From the NCBI GenBank assembly GCA_963576475.1, contig OY754975.1, positions 21,317,972 to 21,381,971 on the forward strand: a stretch of 64,000 nucleotides of DNA. The letters are read 5' to 3'. This DNA comes from Molanna angustata (taxonomy: Eukaryota; Arthropoda; Insecta; Trichoptera; Molannidae). The notes beneath the pieces are model-generated. The model did not search any database and had not been told where the DNA came from. It saw only the letters and a list, made by a program, of their open reading frames with translations. Position numbers and translations under genes: made by a program. Shown one piece after another: positions 53,838 to 64,000 of this stretch; position 1 is the stretch's first letter, and each line of letters starts with the position of its first letter.

Positions 53838-54655
53838 TTTGGCATTTGAAATAAATATTTTTTGACATTATAAATTAGATAGTAAGAAAGGAGAGATACT
53901 CCCGCAGAAGGATAACAGTTCAACGCAATGTGAATAATGGAAATCAGATTTCTTTGATTAAATCGATTTATCACAGTGCTCCTATTATAAGTAGTAAAGA
54001 ATACTTGGCTAAAGGTGATAATTATATAGACAAAACACACTGAATATACATCATAATCACAATATTTAGTCGACACATAGGTACATAAATAGTCGATACA
54101 TCGATACACAAGTCGTATAAAGACTGTCATATTAAGTGGAGTAAACTCACCGAAAGGTTCACTGTTATTGGTTGAAAACAGATACTTATTTAATTTAGTG
54201 CATCTACTCAACGAGGTGCATTCAATCCTACCCTCTTGATGCGCGTACATAATATTATCGTACTTGATGAACCCATTCGTTGGAAATTCATAATGACATT
54301 CTAATAAAATATTAAACTTCATAAATGAATAGGTTCTATGTGTCGAAAAATGTATAAGTTTTATGTCAAAAAATGTATCAGTTATCACAATTGGGCCACA
54401 ATAGTTATTCACCTGAGCATAGTAAAAAATCATACATCGGCTGTCAAATACAGATAGAAGTAGTGACAGTAACTCGGATACACAGCGACACAAACTGTGA
54501 CTCCCAGGACGGACATTCATAGATACGTATATACTTTCGACGCAAAATATTATTTTACAGATACAGGGTGCCTCACGTGGCTCAAAAACAGAAAAAAATA
54601 TATAAAATTTAAAAGTAATTATGACGGAGACACTGATTAACACGCACTGGTCTAG
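53831..54655 (-). CDS. 274-codon open extension after ORF1 stop
   Basis: After the ORF1 stop codon TGA (54656-54658) the same frame continues CTA GAC CAG ... for 274 sense codons to TAG (53831-53833), ending exactly where ORF2 starts. No other frame here is open for long. The stop context TGA CTA G is the strong metazoan readthrough motif, so a readthrough product is plausible; the first ATG is about 45 codons in. The translation is rich in Cys, Phe, Ile and Tyr. It has a hydrophobic segment near its start (ISVSVIITFKFYIFFSVF), one near the end (CFVYIIITFSQVFF), and NNS, NMT and NRS sequons between. No homology recognised. It could also be an untranslated spacer open by chance. Confidence 0.45.
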   Translation of the reverse strand, partial: LDQCVLISVSVIITFKFYIFFSVFEPREAPCICKIIFCVESIYVSMNVRPGSHSLCRCVSELLSLLLSVFDSRCMIFYYAQVNNYCGPIVITDTFFDIKLIHFSTHRTYSFMKFNILLECHYEFPTNGFIKYDNIMYAHQEGRIECTSLSRCTKLNKYLFSTNNSEPFGEFTPLNMTVFIRLVYRCIDYLCTYVSTKYCDYDVYSVCFVYIIITFSQVFFTTYNRSTVINRFNQRNLISIIHIALNCYPSAGVSLLSYYLIYNVKKYLFQMPKC

Positions 54656-55807
54656 TCAATAGTCTACATTTTGTCTTGCTCTCTCTAGCATGAAACCAAG
54701 GTACGAGCATGTTTCTTTGTCCATAGCACTATGAGAGCAGTTGTTTTTTCTTTTGTATTTGTTGTTTCCATAGACGCAATTGCTGCAAACGGGAGGCTGG
54801 TTCAAATTCAGACAATCCTTGAATTTATGATCACCACTGCAGTGGGAGCAGATGGGTTCCTTACTCCTGTTCATGCAATCCGAAGAAGAGTGACCCACTC
54901 TTAAACAGTGGTAACATTGTACAAGCAGATTCGCGTCCCTAACCGCAACACGCTGATATCCTAGGTTGATTTTGCAGCTTTCCATTATTTTCTTTCTTAT
55001 TTTGGAGGTGGCCTCCACCAGTAGTTCAACTGCTCTGTTGTCATTTTTTCTTTTTATTACCTTAACTAGATTAATCCTCTCACCAGCGTCAATGAGACAC
55101 TGAAGTGTAGAATTTTGAGCACAGATGTCAACATTGAAGCACTTTTCATCATAATCACTAAGAACACCTCCTACAATTAGCTTCGGATTTCTCTTTTTCA
55201 ACTGCGTAGCGCTGTAGATCCCATTGAACTTCTCATTTAATACACTCGTCAGGAGGCTAGCATCCTTAATTGAGGGGCATAATATCAATACTTTACCAAT
55301 TTTTGTTTTCCTCATACTATCTACTGCTACACCGATTTCCGCGGGATTAATTTTATTTTTTACATCGGATATTATCTTATCCGCGTCAGCTTGAATTTTT
55401 GCCTCTATAGTGATTGCAAATTTTACACTGTGAGTATTCTTGGTTGGATGTTTGCTGCCATCGAGTGTGTATTTCTCTGTTAATGCTTTTATCGATGACT
55501 TGATGTCTTTTATTTCATTGCTTAATGTAGCATTTGGTTGTTCTTTGTTTTTAAGTTTGTAGTTTTCCTCCGCTAGTGAAATAACAGTATCACCTAATCC
55601 CTTCAACAAATCTTCGAGCTTTGCCTTAACTGTAGTATTTATAACCTTTCCTCTTAATACTTCATTCATCACCTCGACACTTTTCTCTACCTCGCTTATG
55701 TGATTTCTTAGGACGCAGAGGTGGGTGTCCATTTGCGGTTCTTCGTGTTTACTCCCACTCTGTGGTGACCTAGGCGTTATTTGGGATCTAGTAAAAGGTG
55801 CAGACAT
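54656..55807 (-). CDS. LINE ORF1: Gag-like RNA-binding protein
   Basis: 383 residues from ATG 55807. An N-terminal coiled-coil-like part (residues about 30-130, heptad-like Leu/Lys/Glu) precedes a central domain. A C-terminal Cys cluster follows: CYHCLRVGHSSSDC (canonical CX2CX4HX4C), CSHCSGDHKFKDC, and CSNCVYGNNKYKRKNNC. This is the usual nucleic-acid-binding ORF1 protein of Jockey/CR1-like elements, forming RNPs with the element RNA. The stop is TGA followed by CTAG. Confidence 0.92.
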   Translation of the reverse strand: MSAPFTRSQITPRSPQSGSKHEEPQMDTHLCVLRNHISEVEKSVEVMNEVLRGKVINTTVKAKLEDLLKGLGDTVISLAEENYKLKNKEQPNATLSNEIKDIKSSIKALTEKYTLDGSKHPTKNTHSVKFAITIEAKIQADADKIISDVKNKINPAEIGVAVDSMRKTKIGKVLILCPSIKDASLLTSVLNEKFNGIYSATQLKKRNPKLIVGGVLSDYDEKCFNVDICAQNSTLQCLIDAGERINLVKVIKRKNDNRAVELLVEATSKIRKKIMESCKINLGYQRVAVRDANLLVQCYHCLRVGHSSSDCMNRSKEPICSHCSGDHKFKDCLNLNQPPVCSNCVYGNNKYKRKNNCSHSAMDKETCSYLGFMLERARQNVDY

Positions 55808-55990
55808 TTTTCTTTATGTGGTGCGAAAACACACTGGTTTAGAAACACCCTGTATGTAGTTGTATGTATACGTATGCACCTATGTATCAGCGCAACGCGG
55901 CAACAGCGCAGAGACTGTATAATTACCGTACAACACCAATTGCGGGCAATAATACGCGGCAGAGAACAAAAAAAGTGTAGGTACCTACAC

Positions 55991-56385
55991 TCTGAGAAGT
56001 TTTTTTTATTTTTTGGTAAGTTTTAATTTATTAGTTTTAATAGGTTTTCTGAAATAGATTAATACTAAAAATTTGTTCGTAGTATTATGGAGAACACCTT
56101 TATAGAGTCACGCACAGTTTTTATCAATTATTTACATATTTAAATCAATATTCAATTGAGAGTATCACAAACGTTATGTCGCTCTGTTAACGGAATCGAC
56201 TGACTCGAAAATGATTGTTAGTTTAACATAATGTTACCGAATTATTTATAATTTATTGTATTTTTTTAACATAATGGTGAAAGAGGTGAAATAATAAATG
56301 TTTATTTTTTTTTTTTTTTATACATGTAGTAATTTTAATAAATCAAAAAAAATATTCTATGATTATTTTAATAAAAATTTAATTA
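55991..56385. other. Spacer between the LINE and the unknown terminal exon
   Basis: AT-rich. On the minus strand an AATAAA (plus-strand tttatt near 56301) lies about 80 bp after the stop at 56386 and could be its polyadenylation signal. Confidence 0.45.
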
Positions 56386-56565
56386 TTAATTTTCTTCTTC
56401 ACCCCCATCTGTAGATTCTGTGATTGTAATATTTGTAGTACCATTGTCATCTTTAGTTTCTTGTTCTTCCGTACATGTGGGTTCTGTGAGTATTGAAGTG
56501 CTATTATCACCGGTATCTTCAGATTTTTTTGTGGGTGTTACATTATTTTTATATGATTTATACAC
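56386..56565 (-). CDS. Terminal exon of an unidentified host gene
   Basis: After acceptor ttattctag the frame GTG TAT AAA ... stays open for 59 codons to TAA (56386-56388). It encodes an acidic Thr/Glu/Asp-rich tail (SEDTGDNSTSILTEPTC, TEEQETKDDNGTTNI, ESTDGGEEEN). The regular codon structure, the acceptor and a nearby polyA signal suggest a real last exon. Upstream exons would lie beyond 64 kb, with the LTR element inside the intron. Homology is not recognisable from a disordered tail. Confidence 0.5.
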   Translation of the reverse strand: MYKSYKNNVTPTKKSEDTGDNSTSILTEPTCTEEQETKDDNGTTNITITESTDGGEEEN

Positions 56566-56699
56566 CTAGAATAAAATAAAAACATATTGAATATAATTAA
56601 ATATTAAATACCCATAAACCTGAGAAGGAAAGTGTATGAAGCGTATGTGCTGCCGGTTGCTACATATATATATATATGTATGTATATGTATGTATATAT

Positions 56700-57171
<472 letters not shown>

Positions 57172-57642
57172 TTTTTATTGTAGAAGTAAATTATAATACA
57201 TGACTCTAAAATATCAAACTTTGTTTGTATAGTACCAACTATTTCCTATAAGAGGAAAATGAAAATTGAATATAAAAGTGAAATTTTTAAATATTTGTTA
57301 TAAAAATAATGTTAAAGATTGAAACTTATATATAACATGAATTTACATCAAAATCAAACCAAACAAAATCTCTTTCATATCATACTCAAAATCATGATTT
57401 CAATCTATATTAGGTTCAAACATAATGGATTCACATTCATATATTCAGACAATAAATCATAAAGGTATAACTCATCATACATCTATGGAGTAAACATTTT
57501 AAAACAATATCGACTCGCAGCATGAATAAGGAGATCCCCTCGATGACCAATATCTTCGAATGAATCCGGTTGTAGAAGATGTATTTAAATTTTAAAATTC
57601 TCGTGACTATTTGTATCTTGATCCCTCTATGTTACAATAAAA

Positions 57643-57735
57643 ATCCAAGTGAAGAAAATTTGTTTGTGTCCAAGTAAAAATCCAAGTGAAGAAATTTGTT
57701 TGTATCCAAGTAAAAAAATCCAAGTGAAGAAATTG
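57643..57735. repeat. ~37-bp tandem repeat, 2.5 copies
   Basis: Unit aatccaagtgaagaaatttg followed by tttgtatccaagtaaa. Confidence 0.85.
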
Positions 57736-59788
57736 TCTCCGACAATTTCCTATATGTGACTCCTTTGTCGTCAGTTATAAAATTTTAGGTTAGGCAGAAT
57801 TAAATGTCGTACATTTCATCGTCGTGTATATGCAAGCATGGTAATTGCAAAATAATATCCAAAAAAAATATATTTCCAATGGCAAAATAAATGGAATAAC
57901 ATTCGAGTAATCCATTTGTAGAATTAAATAAAAATTATGTTCATCAGAATGGGTGCGCAATATCAGGGTAGGATTGAATTTGGGATGACTGACATTTATA
58001 TCAGCATCTAGATTATAGAAAAGAAAACAGGATTATTGGTTTGAAAAATGATCTCTTGCAAAAATATCTTGACATACGAACACATAAAACAAACTTACCC
58101 CAAATTCAGTAATTTTAAGTTATATCAGCCGCCATTTTTCCTACGCTGGCCGACCCGCTTCGATAGATGTAGGCAAAAGGAAAGAATTTGACATAAGCTT
58201 TGCTAATCATAAAAAATATTGCCACTTAAAAAAAATCAATTTAGTGTGTTCGCACAAAAAAAAACTATAAATTCCCAATTATTAATCTTTCCCTACACAC
58301 AACTTTCTATAACATAACATACCCGCAACCCCACATAAAAAAAAATTTAATAGAAATTTTTTTTAAAAAAAAAAAAAAAAACTGAAAATTGCAAATTATG
58401 AAACCAACCCAGAGATCATAAATCAAACCGAAGGATATGAAAAGAAAAAGGAAATCATTTGCATCATAAATCATCATCCTGAAACAGTTACACAATATTC
58501 ATGGTAAAATACAACGATATACTTATCTACCATTCAAAAAAAATATAACCTGAAACATACAAAATCATGTTAACGGATTAAAAAAATATTGACCTGTAAA
58601 ACGAATACTGTTTGAAATATAAAATATTATTCCTTCAGAACATAACCTTCTAATATGTATCCCCAATTCCTAAATACAAATATCTCAAAAAATTTAACTT
58701 TAAAATATTTAAGTACAATTTGACATAACAGAGTTTTGTTTGTACGAAAAGAAAACTCTTATCAAAAACAAAAAAAAAAAAATGATCCCAATTAATGAAA
58801 TAACATAACACCCAATTAAATGATAAAATAAAATTAAAACGACTCATTTAGAGTTACTTTATGATCTTTTATTACATCAATTTTTACAAGTATCACTTTA
58901 TAACAAGTGAAACTTACATCCTAAATCCCAAAAATAATTGAAGGCTCACAAGAAGACTACAATTTTTAAATTTAAAACTTTTCCCCTAACAAATTTTTAA
59001 TTATTAGTAGAAAATTTGACTAAAAATACTCTCATATATCGCTCATTTTCATTATTAGCTAAAACGACAGGAAAGACTATAGCATAAAGAATAATCTCTC
59101 AAGTCGCAAAGTACTTTCAAGCGAGATATATATAAAAAAAAAAATGATCTCTTGGGAAATCAGATGTCCTCAAGCGAAATACAAAGATTTCTTGGCTCAT
59201 CGGATACCCTCAGGCGAGATACAAAATGCAAAATCCAATTATAAGCCGGAAAAATGCAGGAGCTATCATGTGGGATGGAAAGTCTTAATATAAATATTAT
59301 ATAATTCCTAAAAAAAAAAATATAACATTTAACACAAAAACTGGTTAAACATTATTTAATATTACTCCAAACATCAGTTATAAAAAAAAATTAAAAACCC
59401 CAAATCTTCAAAATAAATTTTAAAACATTGAATAAATTATGACAAAATGTCAATTATCACATCTATGAGATTCCATAGAATGAAATTCAGTTCAAGACCA
59501 AACAATCACACCTTCATATCTTGTATATAAAAGAAAATAAATAAATAAATTATTAATTAGCAGTAACACCACATACAAGATCCCTTCTTAATTAAAACTA
59601 TTTGAACAAATAAATTCTGGAACCTACATATTTTATGTTTTCACACAGATTACTACAAATTAATATTAAAATTATCCATTTAAAAAAAATTAATTTTAAC
59701 CCTTCTCATGTTTCCTGTGATTTGATGTCTATCACTCAATGATTAAAGAAATTTGTATTTCTTTTACCCACAAAACGATGTAACCCAT

Positions 59789-60131
59789 CACAATAAAATC
59801 TCAAATTCAATATTAAAATTTAATCTATCAGAATCAAATTCTTAAAACTGATTTATACAAAAAAAAATATATAATACCACAGAAATTTAAACCAAATTCA
59901 AAATTTGTTTCTACTATTTGATCTCCATTACCAGATTCTTTATTTGTTTTTTTCAAGCGCTGCGCAATGTTGTAATACTCCACAATAAAATTTCAAATTC
60001 AATATTAAAATTTAATATATCAGAATCAAATTCTTAAAAACTGATTTATACAAAAAAAATATACAATACCACAGAAATTTAAAACAAATTCACAATTTGT
60101 TTCTGCTATTCAATCTCCATTACCAGATTTT
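59789..60131. repeat. 192-bp tandem duplication
   Basis: cacaataaaatctcaaattc at 59789 recurs with few changes at 59981 and the match runs through cattaccagat in both. Confidence 0.88.
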
Positions 60132-60893
60132 TAAATTGTTCTGTAACAAGATTATATTATATTATGGTCGCACAACCATAACACCATATAACTAACAATA
60201 ACGATGTAATGTGCGAATTTACATCATTATCTAAGAAACAAAGTAATTCTGACGACAGATACCCAACAGCATTCACAAATAAAAATTGATCAACTATAAA
60301 TTGTGAAGTAATACAACTAACTGATGACAGTAAAAAAAAATCATAATAAAATGTAAAATATTCATTTGTAAATTTTAAATCCCCAGTCTACATTATAAAA
60401 AAAAATAATATTTGTACCTAAAATAATCTTGTATGTTATGTCGATACCAATACTAACACAACAAATCAAAATAAACATTCAAAAAAATATTTAAAACAAA
60501 TCTATCTACAATAAATATTTCACCCCCACTCTGACAATCACCATTCATCATAATAAAAGATTCTAAAAATCTCTAAAAAAAAAATTCTAAAATCTCTAAA
60601 TAAAAAAAACTATTTACTTTTAATTAAATCTTTAAATTTGAATAAAGTGAAACAATTATCACTAAATACTAGTTGGATGATATTGAAATGCAAAATATTA
60701 TGCTTAAAATGGTTTGAATCTAAAATAAATAATCAACGTTAACTTTGTTTGTGTTCATTATGCATTTCTCTCATTACTATACTGAATGTAAATAAAAAAA
60801 ATTCCTTAATCAATATAAATAAGTAAACAAGAATAAAAATTAAATGAATCCATTATTAATGATTCATCAATACTTTACTCAAATAAACTAACA

Positions 60894-62177
60894 TTAGAAA
60901 TTGAGACAGTCCATCCACCTCAAAGTGAAATTCTGAAAAAATAAATACTTAATTATATCATAACGAAAAACAACAAAACGATTAATAATTAACATCCAAT
61001 CGTTAACCCTGCATAACAATGTCTTTACTATGGAATTTAACACTCTATTCTTATCCAAATTAGAAAGAATATAAACCAGAAATGAACTTCTATTTATTAT
61101 TTTATTTTTTAAATAACTCAGAGACCTTTTATTGGAAAAACAATTCATACTCTTTGATAGAGAAAAATTATTTTCATAAAAATAATCCCCTATATTATAT
61201 TCTTCCTCAATTTCAGCCTTTTCATAATCATTAGTATCATTTAAATATGACTCGAATGTATTATTTTGAACTTTCATGAAAGCATCTTTAAAATAAGAAA
61301 CATGATTCATATAAATGTTTGTGGACGCAAACGAAACTTCATTAAACGAGGAGCAAAAAGGATTATATTTATTATGGTATTCCATTTTTATTATGTATTC
61401 TTTTTTAGACAACGTAAAATATGAGATGTATCCAATTGACATCTTAATTAAAGAATTCATCGCTGAGCGAATAGGGACAACATGGTTATACTCATCTCGT
61501 TGATTATCATGAACCAATGTGGTAAGTGCCGTAATGGCTTTTCTATGCTGAACTTCAACAACGTTGGCCTGAGGTGAATACAGATACGAACAATATAAAT
61601 AAGGAGTGTCATTTTTCTTAATTAAGTCCACTGATTCATTCATTGTGTAATTAATTTCGCTATCAGAGATTGAATACGTCTGCTTAGTATTTACAGGATC
61701 AACTAAAGGATCATGGATATCTGAATTATTATTATCATTGAGCAAATTCGAATCACTAAATTCATTCATTTCCACCTCACGTACACACTGTGTAGTTTCG
61801 GACTCCGTATTTGACAAAATTTTGGAAGAATTTTCCGTTATTTTCAAATTTTCATCATTCGTAATTATAGATAAGTCTATATCATCGTTACCATTAGACA
61901 ACTGAGGTGGGGAATCATCCACTAAAATTTCTTTATCCATATCATCAACATCAATATCAACATATAGTATACCATAGAATTTTTTCAAGCTTTTAATTGA
62001 ATCATCGTCAACCTCTGATTTTTTCAATTCTTCTATTATTTGTCTAATTGCCCCATTACATGCTTCTGCCTGTAATTTCAAATCCCTCCATGTGTTTGCT
62101 GATGGTAAACCACGCATTTTTAATTGTATTTTTAATTCCTCGATTGATTTAAAAGCATATTTTGGAATTAGATCCAT
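60894..62177 (-). CDS. 427-residue ORF of the LTR element, Gag-like by position
   Basis: The only long ORF in the element and on its sense strand. It starts at ATG 62177, 1.77 kb after the primer-binding site. The N-terminal ~80 residues look helical (FKSIEELKIQLKMRGLPSAN, then LKLQAEACNGAIRQIIEELK), followed by an Asp/Asn/Ser-rich stretch (about 85-180). The C-terminal half is mixed and rich in Tyr, Phe and Asn. No zinc knuckle, protease or RT motif is visible. Position suggests gag, but I recognise no homology; a passenger or captured gene is possible. The frame is intact with 427 sense codons in AT-rich DNA, which argues for past selection. Confidence 0.6.
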   Translation of the reverse strand: MDLIPKYAFKSIEELKIQLKMRGLPSANTWRDLKLQAEACNGAIRQIIEELKKSEVDDDSIKSLKKFYGILYVDIDVDDMDKEILVDDSPPQLSNGNDDIDLSIITNDENLKITENSSKILSNTESETTQCVREVEMNEFSDSNLLNDNNNSDIHDPLVDPVNTKQTYSISDSEINYTMNESVDLIKKNDTPYLYCSYLYSPQANVVEVQHRKAITALTTLVHDNQRDEYNHVVPIRSAMNSLIKMSIGYISYFTLSKKEYIIKMEYHNKYNPFCSSFNEVSFASTNIYMNHVSYFKDAFMKVQNNTFESYLNDTNDYEKAEIEEEYNIGDYFYENNFSLSKSMNCFSNKRSLSYLKNKIINRSSFLVYILSNLDKNRVLNSIVKTLLCRVNDWMLIINRFVVFRYDIIKYLFFQNFTLRWMDCLNF

Positions 62178-63943
62178 AATTATTCGTTTTAAAAATAAAA
62201 AATCGAACTAGATTAAAACTGATAATCAAACAATAAAATACTTCACAAATAATAAAAAAAATGTTGAACTTTTGACACTTCGGTTCTTATAAAAAAAACT
62301 GATTTCGGAATAATAATTTATGATTTACATAAATGGACTACTCGAAAAGAATATAAATGAATATAAAAGTCAACGATTACCCAACTATTGTTCAATATTC
62401 TTTAGATATTATGATATCTCAAAGATGAAACCAAAACTTTATTTTGAATTTGACAAGATGATTTCTGCGTCAAACAAGTATAAGAAAATTACGATTAACT
62501 TTATAGTATGTTGTATTAAACGTTCAAAAACCATAAATAACATAAGACTGACCTTAAAACGATTCTGAATAACAATAATTTGATAATATTCATCCTATTA
62601 AACTATATTTAACGTTTATTATTAACGCATTATATGTACAATGTCAGAATGACAACTCGTATTTATGTCGGTAAGAAGATTTCTATAATATATAACAATT
62701 AATCGCTCGTGATATTCGAAATACAGAAAATATTGAATAGATAACTGAATCACATAAAAGTATGACCGTTTATTCACAGGTGGCGTTAATTCGTTTCTAT
62801 AAAATTCATTGAACAAATAATTATTGATTCCCTTTAAAATAACAAATAATGACCTCTTTTTAAAAATAAAACACTATATTTAATGATAAACAAAATCACA
62901 CCTCAATATGGAATATTAATCTTCCTAAAAAATAACTGGAAAAATGCATAATAAACTCAAAACATATATAAAAAAAAAACTGTAGTAGTGAAAAATTCAA
63001 TAAAATAAATAATACCTTTTTACCTCCACTTATTTGTATTAAATGTGAGATTTTCCCTTTAAAATCATCTGAATATTATGGTATTAATATAAAAGCTTCC
63101 AGAAGTGAATCTCGAATAAAACAAAATCCAAAATTAAGTTATTCTTCCAATTAATAATCAACTCTTTAAACAAGAACTTTCTTTTCAAAAAAAAAATCAA
63201 AATTGAATTTGTAAATATGACTGTTCACTTCCAAAGTTAGAAAAGATCTGTCTCCCCACAGAATGCAATTACAATAATGCAATAATTATAATTTCCCTCA
63301 AAAAAAAAATACACTCAACAATAATTCTTGTCACTAGGCAATTGATAAAATTTTTTTTTTTACTGAAACAATACATTCTGTACAACATTCTGCATATATA
63401 AAAAAAATTCAAATTATGTAGGTAATGAAATTTCTTTTGACATTGAAAATTTGTCAAATACAAAAAAAAAATCTTCAAATAAATGCTTCTGTATGCTGGA
63501 ATAAAAAGAGACATAATAAAATTCAGATTCTTTCAACGATCAGTTATAAAATGATAGAAAAAACACAAAACAATCACTTAACTTTTGACGATGTGAGATA
63601 TGCTCAAAGCCAAATTGTATTGAAGTTGTACATAACTGAGCATCAGATCTTTCCTGGTCATCCTCCAAGCCATGTTGATCATCTTAGTGTCCTTGTCAGT
63701 TTTAAGGAAGGTTAAAAGGTGGGATTTCTATGGAATATAGGAGTTCCTACCTAACGTAAACTTTCTATAGATTCTACCTATTAATCTCTCTCCTCCAAAC
63801 ACAGTACAACAAAATAAAGGTATAAAATTTAAAATCTGGGCGCCAGTCCTCACATAAATTCACGATCCATGAACGCCTAATAGTCCACGCCAAAGAATTT
63901 TTAAAAATTAAGCTCCTCGATGTGACGTTAATGAGAAGGGGTT
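62178..63943 (-). other. Long 5' leader of the LTR element
   Basis: Between the primer-binding site and the ORF lie about 1.77 kb of AT-rich sequence without a convincing gene. Small ORFs on both strands look random. Long leaders with introns or packaging signals are known in gypsy-like elements, but nothing here proves one. Confidence 0.5.
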
Positions 63944-63958
63944 CCACGTTGGGCGCCA
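63944..63958 (-). promoter_or_regulatory. Primer-binding site (tRNA-Lys type)
   Basis: Minus strand TGGCGCCCAACGTGG, one nucleotide from the LTR end. It complements the 3' end of arthropod tRNA-Lys(CUU) (ending ...CCACGTTGGGCGCCA). It primes minus-strand DNA synthesis. Confidence 0.85.
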
Positions 63959-63959
63959 A

Positions 63960-64000
63960 TGAGAAGGTGTGTGATAGTGAAACAGATTTTGATATGCTTC
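63960..64000 (-). repeat. 5' LTR, cut by the window edge
   Basis: 41 bp visible, identical to 56922-56962. Confidence 0.85.

Larger units (their letters stand above)
50320..55990 (-). mobile_element. Near full-length LINE, CR1/Jockey superfamily
   Basis: Minus-strand element with ORF1 (zinc knuckles), a 274-codon open extension and an intact ORF2 (EN plus RT). It has a 3' UTR with (CA)n-type microsatellite and an (ATT)n-rich 3' end at about 50320-50400. The 5' end is estimated at about 55990. No disabling mutation was seen in ORF2, so the copy looks young. Clade assignment within the CR1/Jockey group needs a tree. Confidence 0.85.
57172..60893. other. A-rich interior of the LTR element, no ORF
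   Basis: Where pol would be expected there is only low-complexity sequence, with plus-strand A over T and C over G. It includes a 37-bp triplication and a 192-bp duplication (separate entries). No RT, RNase H or integrase motif was seen on either strand. Confidence 0.6.

Noticed and set aside
63425..63715. 96-residue plus-strand ORF near the window end
   Set aside because: It is antisense to the LTR element leader, with no recognisable motif.

Overview
The window is eukaryotic, AT-rich and dense in transposable elements. Two spliced host genes, tRNA-headed SINEs, several non-LTR families, palindromic MITEs and a Helitron-like terminus all point to an insect. The family mix, including a gcaataag-type retroposon tail and a LINE tail ending in tgatgatga, looks lepidopteran. 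No prokaryotic gene organisation is present. Coordinates were read by eye, so exon borders rest on GT/AG signals and on phase agreement.

Left part (1-13.3 kb): almost pure repeat. It holds a palindromic MITE, a 57-bp minisatellite (14 copies), a 313-bp tandem repeat, a LINE fragment beside an inverted repeat, a 136-bp satellite of about 43 units (5.17-11.02 kb), and a tandem pair of ~1-kb inverted-repeat elements.

Minus-strand host gene (25.70 to 14.40 kb): exons with matching phases join a THAP zinc-finger exon, a long linker (including one exon present twice) and a C-terminal region clearly related to phosphopantothenoylcysteine decarboxylase (PPCDC). The catalytic His, the FMN-phosphate loop and the Cys loop are not conserved. 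Its introns carry a 3.2-kb LTR retrotransposon with identical 141-bp LTRs but no reverse transcriptase core, two SINEs, three MITEs and LINE remnants.

Middle (26.8-33.1 kb): a frameshifted THAP remnant, a 3.4-kb block of minisatellites framed by direct repeats, and a 2-kb element with terminal inverted repeats.

Plus-strand host gene AIP (33.7-45.5 kb): six coding exons give a 323-residue FKBP/TPR co-chaperone. Introns hold a solo LTR with a 5-bp target duplication, fold-backs, and nested DNA transposons in the large last intron. A further element with terminal inverted repeats lies in the 3' UTR.

Right part (46-64 kb): a deleted Harbinger element, two LINE remnants, and an almost intact minus-strand LINE (about 50.3-56.0 kb). 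Its ORF1 ends in TGA CTAG, the classic readthrough context, and the same frame stays open for 274 more codons to the ORF2 start. Beyond it are the last exon of an unidentified minus-strand gene, a long (AT)n tract and a >7-kb minus-strand LTR element with a tRNA-Lys-type primer site, one 427-residue ORF and no visible pol.

The two best candidates for something new are the THAP/PPCDC-like fusion and the LINE readthrough ORF.
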